A stretch of DNA of 64,000 nt from assembly GCA_964614535.1 (NCBI GenBank), contig CAZTOZ010000067.1, positions 1 through 64,000 of the forward strand, given 5' to 3'. Position 1 is the stretch's first letter; each line of letters starts with the position of its first letter. This stretch comes from JALSHZ01 sp964614535 (lineage in GTDB: Bacteria; Pseudomonadota; Gammaproteobacteria; UWMA-0217). Position numbers and translations under genes: made by a program. This document shows positions 53,532-61,181 of the stretch, piece after piece. Under the pieces are notes generated by a model. It saw only the letters and a list, made by a program, of their open reading frames with translations, did not search any database and had not been told where the DNA came from.

Positions 53532-53558
53532 TTTTCGGCGGTCGTGGCCGGATCTTTA
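53532..53558 (-). promoter_or_regulatory. Sigma-28 promoter of flagellin gene 2
   Basis: Read leftward the sequence is TAAA-N15-GCCGAAAA: a perfect -35 and a -10 with one mismatch (A for T). It lies ~63 bp before the fliC2 ATG. Confidence 0.85.
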
Positions 53559-53660
53559 GCCCGGAAAGGATTCTTTTTCCGGCCTTCGGACAGACGGTCG
53601 ATCACCGGGGGTCGGCGGGGTATCGAAGGCGGGTGGCCAGCCTTCTGGTGGAAAAGAAAC

Positions 53661-53695
53661 CAAAAAAGCCGCGGCCATCATGGCCGCGGCTTTTT
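53661..53695 (-). terminator. Strong terminator of flagellin gene 3
   Basis: A perfect 10-bp stem (GCCGCGGCCA with TGGCCGCGGC, loop TCA, 53668-53690) is flanked by A6 on the left and T5 on the right, so it works in both directions. It lies 34 nt after the flagellin 3 stop. Confidence 0.92.
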
Positions 53696-53724
53696 GCTGT
53701 AAGCCCTTGGAGAAGAGGCGGGCC

Positions 53725-54579
53725 TTAGCCGAGGAGTCGCAGCACGCCCTGCGGCAGCTGGTTGGCCTGGGCGACCATGGCGACGCCTGCCTGCTGCAGC
53801 ACCTGGGTGCGGGCCAGCTCGGCCGTGGTGGCGGCGTAGTCGGTGTCCATGATCCGCGAGCGAGCGGCCTGGAGACCTTCACGGTAGCTGTTGATGTTGC
53901 TGATGACCGACTCGAAGCGGTTCTGGATGGCACCCATCTCGGAGCGAGTGTTGATGACCTTGCCGATGTCCGCGTCCATGCCGGTGGTCGAGGATGCGTC
54001 CGTGTCGAGCACTTCTTCGGCCGCCGACTGGGTGGAGATATCGACGACTTTGGTACCGGAGCCGTAGGCGTTCAAGCCGGTCAGGCTGTTGTTGGTGATG
54101 GTGATCTTCTCGCCGCTGTTGGCGCCGACCTGGATGTCGACCGCCGAAGAGGCACCGGTCGCGCTGAACAACTTGCTGCCATTGAATTCGGTGTCGTCGA
54201 TGATCCGGGTGATCTCAGAAGTCAGCTCGTCCACCTCCGTCTGCAGGTAGCTGCGCTCGGTGTCGCCGAGGGTGCCGTTGGCCGACTGCACCGCCAGTTC
54301 GCGGATCCGCTGCAGGTTGTTGGTGATCTGGCCCAGCGCGGCTTCGGCCGTCTGTGCCAGCGAGATGCCGTCGTTGGCGTTGCGGGCCGCGACGTCCAGG
54401 CCGCGGATCTTGGAGGTCATGCCCTCGGCCACGGCGAGCCCGGCGGCATCGTCCTTGGCGCTGTTGATGCGCAGGCCGGAGGAGAGGCGTTGAATGGCTT
54501 TCCCCATCGCGCCCTGGGAGCGGTCCAGATTGCGTTGTGCATTGAGGGAAAACATATTGGTATTGATTGTTTGAGGCAT
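53725..54579 (-). CDS. fliC3: Flagellin, paralogue 3 (probable major flagellin)
   Basis: The 284-residue flagellin has the same D0/D1-only build as the other copies, with a slightly longer Ser/Thr-rich centre (SATGASSAVDIQVGANSGEK, DTDASSTTGMDADIG). Its codon use is strongly GC-biased, it has the best Shine-Dalgarno of the three (AAAGGA, 7 nt before ATG), a near-perfect sigma-28 promoter and a strong terminator, so it is likely the main subunit. It is the copy nearest the sugar-modification genes, which are divergent. Confidence 0.95.
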   Translation of the reverse strand: MPQTINTNMFSLNAQRNLDRSQGAMGKAIQRLSSGLRINSAKDDAAGLAVAEGMTSKIRGLDVAARNANDGISLAQTAEAALGQITNNLQRIRELAVQSANGTLGDTERSYLQTEVDELTSEITRIIDDTEFNGSKLFSATGASSAVDIQVGANSGEKITITNNSLTGLNAYGSGTKVVDISTQSAAEEVLDTDASSTTGMDADIGKVINTRSEMGAIQNRFESVISNINSYREGLQAARSRIMDTDYAATTAELARTQVLQQAGVAMVAQANQLPQGVLRLLG

Positions 54580-54654
54580 GATCGATTCCTTTGTTGTTCG
54601 TCAATTTATTGACCACCTCCGGATGGGAGGCGATTGCTCCTGGTTGCAAGGGGT

Positions 54655-54681
54655 GTATCGGCAACGGGTTTGCGGAGTTTA
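54655..54681 (-). promoter_or_regulatory. Sigma-28 promoter of flagellin gene 3
   Basis: Read leftward the sequence is TAAA-N15-GCCGATAC, a perfect -35 with seven of eight -10 bases, ~76 bp before the ATG. Confidence 0.87.
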
Positions 54682-54928
54682 ATCTCCAGCGTACGAATCG
54701 GCCTGTTGGGCCATGGGTGGTGTCGATTCGGGGATGATTGGTGGTTTGTGCCGGCGCCGCACTCGGCCAATGGTGTGATTCGCTGATGCCGGCCCGCCCG
54801 CCGATGGCCCCGGGTGCGCTTGGCTGTCGCTGGTCTGCCGGGTTTTCTGGCAAAAGCCCGGGCGCCGGATGATTGGCGGCCTGGGGACGATGGTGACCTT
54901 TTGCCCGCGTTCTTGCGCCGTTGATGGT

Positions 54929-54944
54929 TGGCATGAGTATTGCA
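54929..54944 (+). promoter_or_regulatory. Sigma-54 promoter of the sugar-modification operon
   Basis: The sequence TGGCATG-AGTA-TTGCA matches the -24/-12 consensus at every defined position, with GG and GC spaced by 10 bp. It lies 72 bp before the acyltransferase ATG and points rightward, so the sugar genes should respond to the FleQ/FleR-sigma-54 cascade. Confidence 0.88.
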
Positions 54945-55015
54945 GTTGGTCTATCGGGGCGTCCACGCCGGGCGTTTCCCATCTCTATAGGGAGGCCTGC
55001 GATTCGGGAGGAATC

Positions 55016-55612
55016 ATGTTCAATCCGGGGTACTACACGTCAGAGGATCTCGCCGAAGCCGGCTTCGCATCGGTTGGCGAGAATGTCCACATCGCCAGAA
55101 ACTGCACGATCGTCGGCACCGAAAACATTTCCATAGGCGACCATGTGCGGATCGACGGCTATTGTTCGATCGTCGCGGCCGGTAACGGGTATGTGGAGTT
55201 GGGATCCTATATCCATATCGGCGCCTACTGTCTGTTGTCGGCCGGGGCTGGCATCGTGATGGAGGATTTTTCCGGCCTGTCGCACGGCGTCAAGATCTAC
55301 AGCAGGACGGACGACTATTCCGGAGAACATCTGACCAATCCGATGGTTCCGGAGAAGTATCTTGGTGTTCGGGAAGGTGAAGTCAGGCTGGCCCGTCATG
55401 CGTTGATTGGTTCCGGATCGGTCGTTCTCCCGGAACTCGTGGTTGGTGAGGGCAGCTCGGTTGGTGCGTTGTCCCTGGTCAATCGCAGCCTGGCGCCCTG
55501 GGGGGTCTATTTCGGTGCGCCGGCCAAAAAGCTGAAGGCACGCTCCAGGACGCTGCTGGAGCTCGAGCGGCAACTTCTTCGGGAGAAGGGTGGGGCGGAA
55601 TCGCGCGTATAG
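55016..55612 (+). CDS. Left-handed beta-helix (hexapeptide) acyltransferase
   Basis: The 198-residue protein has hexapeptide-repeat patterns (ENVHIARNCTIVGTENISIGDHVRI, and GYVELGSYIHIGAYCLLSAGAGI) and a C-terminal block (ALIGSGSVVLPELVVGEGSSVGALSLV then FGAPAKKLKARS) typical of trimeric acetyl- or acyl-CoA-dependent sugar O- or N-acyltransferases. A GGGAGG site precedes ATG 55016. It is the first gene after a sigma-54 promoter and is followed by a DegT aminotransferase, so N-acylation of an amino-deoxysugar for flagellin modification is likely. Confidence 0.88.
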   Translation: MFNPGYYTSEDLAEAGFASVGENVHIARNCTIVGTENISIGDHVRIDGYCSIVAAGNGYVELGSYIHIGAYCLLSAGAGIVMEDFSGLSHGVKIYSRTDDYSGEHLTNPMVPEKYLGVREGEVRLARHALIGSGSVVLPELVVGEGSSVGALSLVNRSLAPWGVYFGAPAKKLKARSRTLLELERQLLREKGGAESRV

Positions 55613-55705
55613 CCGGTCGTCTCGCGGGTTTTCCCGGATTGCCGCAATACATCACGCACCAGCCCGTGGGCGGGTGGGGTCAATGCCAGGGAAGGGTGGC
55701 TGTCT

Positions 55706-56929
55706 ATGAATATTGCCAAACGGTTGGGCGATCGATACGCGGTTCTTGGCGGGGATCCCCTATTTCCCCGTCCACTGCATGTGGGTACACCGAATATTGG
55801 TGACAAAAGGAGAATCCTCGAGCGGATCGAGGACATCCTCGACCGGAGGATGTTGAGCAACGGAGGGCCGTTGGTTCGCGAGTTCGAGGAGCGAGTGGCC
55901 GAGATCACCCGGGTGAAGCACTGTATCGCGATGGCCAACGGGACCATTGCGCTCGAGATCGCCAGCCGTGGCCTGGGGATGTCCGGGGAGGTGATCATGC
56001 CGTCGATGACCTTCGTCGCAACGGCGCATGCGCTGCAGTGGCAGGAGATCACCCCGGTTTTCTGCGATATCGACGAGAATCTCCACCATATCGATACCAG
56101 CCGGATCGAGTCGCTGATCACGCCGCGGACGACGGGAATACTCGCCGTCAATCTATGGGGCAGGCCCTGCTACGTGGAAAAGCTCGAGGAGATCGCGTCG
56201 CGGCATGGGCTCAGGCTGCTGTTCGACTCGGCGCATGCTTTCGGTGTCTCTTACAAAGGCACCATGGTTGGTGGATTCGGCGATGCCGAGGTGCTCAGTT
56301 TCCATGCCACCAAGTTCATCAACACCTTCGAGGGTGGCGCCGTCCTCACCAATGACGACGATCTCGCCGAGCGACTCAGGCTGATGAAAAACTTCGGTTT
56401 CACCGGCCGTGATTCGGTGGGCTATCTGGGAATCAACGGCAAGATGAACGAGGTGCAGGCGGCCATGGGGCTCGTCTCGCTCGACAGCATGGAGGCGTTC
56501 ATCGCGCACAACCGGCGGAACTATATTGCCTATCGCGATGGCACGGCGGCAATTCCAGGGCTGTCGTTGCTGCAATACCAGCTCGACCAGAAGAACAACT
56601 ATCAGTACATCATCATGGAGGTGGACGAGGCGGTGTTCGGTCTCTCCCGCGATGAACTGATGACCGTTCTGGCCGGGGAGAACATCGATGTCCGCCGTTA
56701 TTTCTTTCCGGGGTGTCACCGCATGGAGCCATATCGCTCCTACTGCCCTCACGCCCATCTTCTGTTGCCGGTCACCGAGCGGGTGCTCGAGCGTGTTCTG
56801 GCCTTTCCGACAGGGGAGGCGGTCAGTGAGGCGGATGTGTCTCTGATTTGCCGGTTGTTGACACGGATCCAGCAGGATGCGGACAGATTGAAGGGGTTGC
56901 TCGAGGCGCGGGCACGCACCGCGGCATAG
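55706..56929 (+). CDS. DegT/DnrJ/EryC1-family sugar aminotransferase
   Basis: This PLP-dependent enzyme would aminate a keto-deoxysugar nucleotide. The 407-residue protein has LSNGGPLVREFEERVAE, an aspartate in LLFDSAHAFG (Asp174, contacting the PLP ring nitrogen) and the Schiff-base lysine in SFHATKFINTFEGG (Lys203). The C-terminal half includes DVRRYFFPG and ends with a helical tail. It resembles VioA/FdtB-like transaminases that make 3- or 4-amino-dideoxyhexoses. No dehydratase or nucleotidyltransferase gene is next to it, so the precursor must come from elsewhere. Confidence 0.9.
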   Translation: MNIAKRLGDRYAVLGGDPLFPRPLHVGTPNIGDKRRILERIEDILDRRMLSNGGPLVREFEERVAEITRVKHCIAMANGTIALEIASRGLGMSGEVIMPSMTFVATAHALQWQEITPVFCDIDENLHHIDTSRIESLITPRTTGILAVNLWGRPCYVEKLEEIASRHGLRLLFDSAHAFGVSYKGTMVGGFGDAEVLSFHATKFINTFEGGAVLTNDDDLAERLRLMKNFGFTGRDSVGYLGINGKMNEVQAAMGLVSLDSMEAFIAHNRRNYIAYRDGTAAIPGLSLLQYQLDQKNNYQYIIMEVDEAVFGLSRDELMTVLAGENIDVRRYFFPGCHRMEPYRSYCPHAHLLLPVTERVLERVLAFPTGEAVSEADVSLICRLLTRIQQDADRLKGLLEARARTAA

Positions 56930-56977
56930 TCATTTGCGAACACCAAAGGTGTTCGCCTCAAATCAAGGAAGACGATC

Positions 56978-59900
56978 GTGATCGACAAGGAACTGTTTCA
57001 GGACGGCACTCACCCGTACTACATCATTGCGCCACCGTATACCGAGCTGTCGTCCGGTATCCGGGTGCTGCACTATCTCTGTCATATCCTCAACCGGCGC
57101 GGTTACGAGGCCTATGTATCGACCACCGCGACCCGGGACGGGTTGAGAACGCCCTATCTGTCGGAGGCGGTCAAGTTCCGTCATCGACGTGAGGGACGGG
57201 AGCCGATCGTCGTCTACCCCGAGGTGGTCAAGGGCAATCCGCTCGGTGCCCGGCATGTCGTGCGCTATCTGCTGAACACGCCGGGTTATCTTGGGGGTGA
57301 TGAGACCTTCGATCCGGAAGAGTTCATCCTCCAGTATCGGGAGGAGTTCGTGCCGGAGACGATGACACCCGACTGCGCGTTGTTCCTGCCGCCGTCGGAT
57401 CTCTCTGTCTTCAATACCGATGGCGTCGACGATGCCAAGCGTTCGGGCGTCTGCTTCTACGTCAATCGCTACAAAGGGCCAATGGAGGCGGTGCCGGATG
57501 GTGCGATCGAACTGTCGCGGCGTTTTCCCCGGTCTCTTTCCGAACTTGGGGCATTGTTCAAGTCGGTCGAGCTGCTGTACACCTACGAATTTTCCTCCAT
57601 CACCCTGGAGGCCGCGCTCTGTGGCTGCCCCACTGTCTATATCCCCAACGAGACGATGCCGGAAATGCCCCACCGGGATCCCTTGCTGCTGGCGGGTGCC
57701 GCCTGGGGCGACTCGCCCGAAGCGATTGCCGCCGCCCGGGAGAGTGTCGGTCGGGTACACGCGCTCTATGACGACCTGATGGTTCGGTTTCGCGATGAAC
57801 TGGAGGTGTTCATCGACAAGACACAGGCATTCGCCAGCGCGCGTTCGCAAGGCCAGGGCGTTCGGTCGGACGAGTATAGCCCCGCCGTGGCGACGGCACT
57901 GGACATTGGTCGGACCCTGGGGGAGAGAATCGATCGTGTCGCGCGCTCGCTCGTGGCGCATCGCGGCATCGAGTTGTCGGGGATCGACGACAAGGAGGCG
58001 TTCTACCTCTCTTTGGTGGAGCGGCTCGGGTCCGGGGAGGAGACGGTCGATCCTTTTCGTCCGGAGGTCGATGACCGGCAGGCGAGCCTTTCGAGGCTGG
58101 AGGCTTCCGATGGGCTGCTGCATGAGGTGTTGGCGAAGGGGGAGGCCAAGGAGAGGGCCAGTGTGCTCCAGGCGCGGGGAGATTCGGCGCGGCAGGCGCT
58201 GCGCTATCGGCGCTGGATTCAGGGGCACGGTATCCAGGAGATCGACGGCCATCTGTTCGCCGAGCGGATGATGTACCAGTGGCATCACCGCCCGGTGTTT
58301 CACTTCGTCGTCTTCCTGTTGCCCGGGGACGAAGCGTTGCTGGGCGACACACTCGACAGCCTTTCCGCGCAGCTCTATCAGGATTGGCGTCTGACGGTGA
58401 TTGCCGATTCACCGGCGCCGGATGCGCTGTGGGATGAGATCGAGACGCTGCAATGGTTGCGGTGCGGCGCAGACGATGACCCTTATGGATTGGTCAACCG
58501 TGCCGTCGAGGCGGTGGAGAGCGACTGGGTGGCGTTCATCGAGCCGGGTACCCGCTGGCGCCAGCACGCGCTGCTGCGGCTTGGTGACTACGCCAATCTC
58601 GGCAACGACTACCGCTTCCTCTACACCGATACCGACAGCGTCGATGCCGAAGGCGAGCGCAGCGCGCCGAGGTTTCTGCCGGATCTCAATCTCGACATGC
58701 TGCGCTCGATGCCCTACTGCCGTCAGGGGGCGTGGATTCGTCGCGATACGCTGCTGGCGGTCGGTGGCATCGAACCGCTGCCCGGCTGCGAGATGCACGA
58801 TCTGGCGCTCAAGGTGGTCGAACAGCACGGGGAGTCGGCGGTGGCGCATATCGCCGATGTCCTGACCCACACGCCGTTGGGGCGGCGCGAGCCGGACGAG
58901 GCGATTCTTACGCTGACGGTGAGAAACCATCTGGAGCGGTCGGGCATTGCCGCCGTGGTCGGCAAGGGGTATCTCGACGGCACGCTGCGTGTGAACTATC
59001 TCCATGCCGAGGAGGCGCCAGTCTCGATCATCGTGCCGACCCGGGACAAGTACGAATATATCGAGTCCTGCGTCCGCTCCCTGCTGGAGCGGACCCGGTA
59101 CGACCACTTCGAGGTCATCGTCGCCGACATGGGCAGCACCGACCCCGATACGCTCGGTTTCTATGAACAGATCGACCGGGCGGAGAATGGACTCGTCTCG
59201 GTGCTGCGGATGGAGGCCGACGTCAGCGTGGCGGAAGCCTGTAATCGTGCCGCGATGTTGGCTCGCGGCGACTATCTGGTGTTTCTCAGGAATCACGTGG
59301 AAGCGAAACAGGCGCAGTGGCTGTCGCGGCTCATGCTGCACGCCCAGCGTCCGGAGGTCGGCGTCGTCGGGCCGCGCGTGGTGCAGGCCGAGTCGACGCT
59401 GCTGTTCGATGGCGGGATCGTGCTGGGGATGGACGACGTGGCCGGCAAGCCGTTCGTCTCACGCCTGACGCTGCATGGTGAAGGCTATATGGGCCGCGCC
59501 CAGATCGACCAGAACTATTCGGCCGTGGGCGACACCTGTCTGGTGGTGCGCAAGTCGCTCTTTACCGAGTTGGGCGGGATGGATGTGGAGAGACTTGGCA
59601 AGCATTTTCTCGACGTGGATCTCTGCCTGCGGGTGACGGACGCCGGATACAAGATCGTGTGGACACCGTTTTCGATGCTGATGGCCTACAAGGGGGGCGC
59701 CGAGGTGCCGGACCGTGAGAAGGGTCGTGAATATCTGGAAGACGTCGTGGCCTTCAACGAGGCGCGTGGCGTGATGCTCGATCGATGGATGGCGCGGATC
59801 GCCAACGATCCCGCCTACAACCCCAACCTCGACCTTACCAGCGACAATGCCTTTCTGGTCAACGACCGGTTGCCGCTCAACTGGGACGTCAATTTTCACG

Positions 59901-60964
59901 AGCGAACCCGCGTGCTTGGCCTGCCGCTGCGCGGTGGCAGCGGTGAATATCGTATCATTCAGCCGTTCGATGCGATTTCCCACGCCGCGCTGCAGCAGAC
60001 GGAGCACTACCGCGTCACCAATGACACGGCCAGGGCGCTGACGCTGCCGGGCATTGCGCGAATGGATCCCGACGTGTTCGTCGTCCAGGCCGGTATCGAC
60101 GACCTGCATGTGGGACTGCTGGAGGATATTGCCAGCCATCGCCCCGATATTTTCCGCATCTTCACGCTGGACGATCTCATCACCGAGATTCCGGAGAAGA
60201 GTTCCGTCTATCGTCGCTACAAGAGCCAGTTCCGCAATTCCCGGGCGCGGTTGCGCAAGGCGCTGTCGTTCTGTGACCGCATGATCGTCACCACCCGGGT
60301 GTTGGCCGACGCCTATGCCGACATGATCGACGACATCCGTGTCATTCCCAACCGTTTGCGGCGGGATACCTGGTTGCCGCTGGAATCGAAACGCCGTGCC
60401 GGCGACAAACCCCGCGTGGGTTGGGTCGGTGCCCAGCAGCATGGCGGCGACCTGGAGATCATCGTCGATGTGGTCAAGGCGACGGCCGACCGACTCGATT
60501 GGGTCTTCATGGGGATGTGCCCCGAGGAGATCCGTCCGTTGGTCAAGGAATATCATCTCGACTGGGTGAGTTACGACCACTACCCGCGGAAAATGGCGTC
60601 GCTGAATCTCGATATCGCGGTGGCGCCGCTGGAGGCGCATCGTTTCAACGAGGCCAAGAGCAATCTGCGGCTGTTGGAGTATGGCATTCTCGGCTGGCCG
60701 GTGGTCTGTACCGATATCGCCCCGTACCAGGCCTATGATGCGCCCGTGCGCCGGGTGCCCAACGAGACCCAGGCGTGGATCGATGCCATCCTCGACTACG
60801 CCGACGATCTGGACAGGGCGGCGAAGGATGGGGACCGGCTTCGCGGCTGGGTCAAACGCCACTTCATTCTCGAGGATCACCTCGACGAGTGGGTCCGGGC
60901 GATGACGCCGGTCGATTCACGGGTGCCGGTGGTGCAGGGCAGGGGACGGCGGAAAGCGGGATGA
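56978..60964 (+). CDS. Giant multidomain glycosyltransferase
   Basis: The 1328-residue protein starts at GTG 56978. Four regions can be read: an N-terminal GT-B-like region (~1-290, with SSGIRVLHYLCHILNRRGYEAYV and EFSSITLEAALCGCPTVYIPNET); a first GT2-like domain (~440-660) with an acidic TDTD at 550-553; a second GT2 domain (~680-910, with PVSIIVPTRDKYEYI) in which the usual LLNNDVE-type metal motif reads RNHVEA (771-776); and a C-terminal GT4-like domain (~1000-1320, with VGWVGAQQHGGDLEI and EAKSNLRLLEYGILGWPVV). No membrane span is visible, so it should act in the cytoplasm. It probably builds or attaches the flagellin glycan. Confidence 0.88.
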   Translation: MIDKELFQDGTHPYYIIAPPYTELSSGIRVLHYLCHILNRRGYEAYVSTTATRDGLRTPYLSEAVKFRHRREGREPIVVYPEVVKGNPLGARHVVRYLLNTPGYLGGDETFDPEEFILQYREEFVPETMTPDCALFLPPSDLSVFNTDGVDDAKRSGVCFYVNRYKGPMEAVPDGAIELSRRFPRSLSELGALFKSVELLYTYEFSSITLEAALCGCPTVYIPNETMPEMPHRDPLLLAGAAWGDSPEAIAAARESVGRVHALYDDLMVRFRDELEVFIDKTQAFASARSQGQGVRSDEYSPAVATALDIGRTLGERIDRVARSLVAHRGIELSGIDDKEAFYLSLVERLGSGEETVDPFRPEVDDRQASLSRLEASDGLLHEVLAKGEAKERASVLQARGDSARQALRYRRWIQGHGIQEIDGHLFAERMMYQWHHRPVFHFVVFLLPGDEALLGDTLDSLSAQLYQDWRLTVIADSPAPDALWDEIETLQWLRCGADDDPYGLVNRAVEAVESDWVAFIEPGTRWRQHALLRLGDYANLGNDYRFLYTDTDSVDAEGERSAPRFLPDLNLDMLRSMPYCRQGAWIRRDTLLAVGGIEPLPGCEMHDLALKVVEQHGESAVAHIADVLTHTPLGRREPDEAILTLTVRNHLERSGIAAVVGKGYLDGTLRVNYLHAEEAPVSIIVPTRDKYEYIESCVRSLLERTRYDHFEVIVADMGSTDPDTLGFYEQIDRAENGLVSVLRMEADVSVAEACNRAAMLARGDYLVFLRNHVEAKQAQWLSRLMLHAQRPEVGVVGPRVVQAESTLLFDGGIVLGMDDVAGKPFVSRLTLHGEGYMGRAQIDQNYSAVGDTCLVVRKSLFTELGGMDVERLGKHFLDVDLCLRVTDAGYKIVWTPFSMLMAYKGGAEVPDREKGREYLEDVVAFNEARGVMLDRWMARIANDPAYNPNLDLTSDNAFLVNDRLPLNWDVNFHERTRVLGLPLRGGSGEYRIIQPFDAISHAALQQTEHYRVTNDTARALTLPGIARMDPDVFVVQAGIDDLHVGLLEDIASHRPDIFRIFTLDDLITEIPEKSSVYRRYKSQFRNSRARLRKALSFCDRMIVTTRVLADAYADMIDDIRVIPNRLRRDTWLPLESKRRAGDKPRVGWVGAQQHGGDLEIIVDVVKATADRLDWVFMGMCPEEIRPLVKEYHLDWVSYDHYPRKMASLNLDIAVAPLEAHRFNEAKSNLRLLEYGILGWPVVCTDIAPYQAYDAPVRRVPNETQAWIDAILDYADDLDRAAKDGDRLRGWVKRHFILEDHLDEWVRAMTPVDSRVPVVQGRGRRKAG

Positions 60965-61007
60965 GCCAGGCGTCACCGTCGTGTCTCGCCCGGTGACACC
61001 CGTTCGA

Positions 61008-61046
61008 CAAAAAAAGCCCGGTCTCGTCATCGAGACTGGGCTTTTC
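61008..61046. terminator. Bidirectional terminator between glycosyltransferase and flgL
   Basis: A 12-bp stem with one G-T pair (AGCCCGGTCTCG with CGAGACTGGGCT, loop TCAT) at 61015-61042 is flanked by A7 on the left and T4 on the right, so it can end both the rightward sugar operon and the leftward flgKL transcript. Confidence 0.9.
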
Positions 61047-61125
61047 TCGTCTCTGTAGAGTGACCGCTGGCCTCGGGTCGTGGATCCGGCGGGGGGAGAA
61101 AAGAGTCATCCACGGCCATTGCGAC

Positions 61126-61160
61126 GAAGCAGACGGAAAATGGGATTTTCCGTCTGCTTC
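61126..61160 (-). promoter_or_regulatory. Perfect 16-bp inverted repeat after flgL
   Basis: Arms at 61126-61141 and 61145-61160 are perfectly complementary with a GGG loop. It lies 21 nt after the flgL stop codon, ahead of the bidirectional terminator. No T-run follows the stem, so a 3'-end stability element is more likely than a second terminator. Confidence 0.7.
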
Positions 61161-61181
61161 CGTGGCCATGGAATCGTCGGG

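Larger units (their letters stand above)
54580..55015. other. Divergent region between flagellin 3 and sugar-modification genes
   Basis: No gene is apparent. It holds the sigma-28 promoter of flagellin 3 (leftward, 54655-54681), a sigma-54 promoter of the sugar genes (rightward, 54929-54944), a GTCAAT-TT-ATTGAC inverted repeat at 54600-54613 and a small CCTCC/GGAGG hairpin at 54616-54630, both in the flagellin 3 leader. Confidence 0.65.

Noticed and set aside
61126..61160. Inverted repeat after flgL as a transposon end or attachment site
   Set aside because: There is no matching copy elsewhere in the window, no flanking direct repeat and no mobile-element gene nearby.
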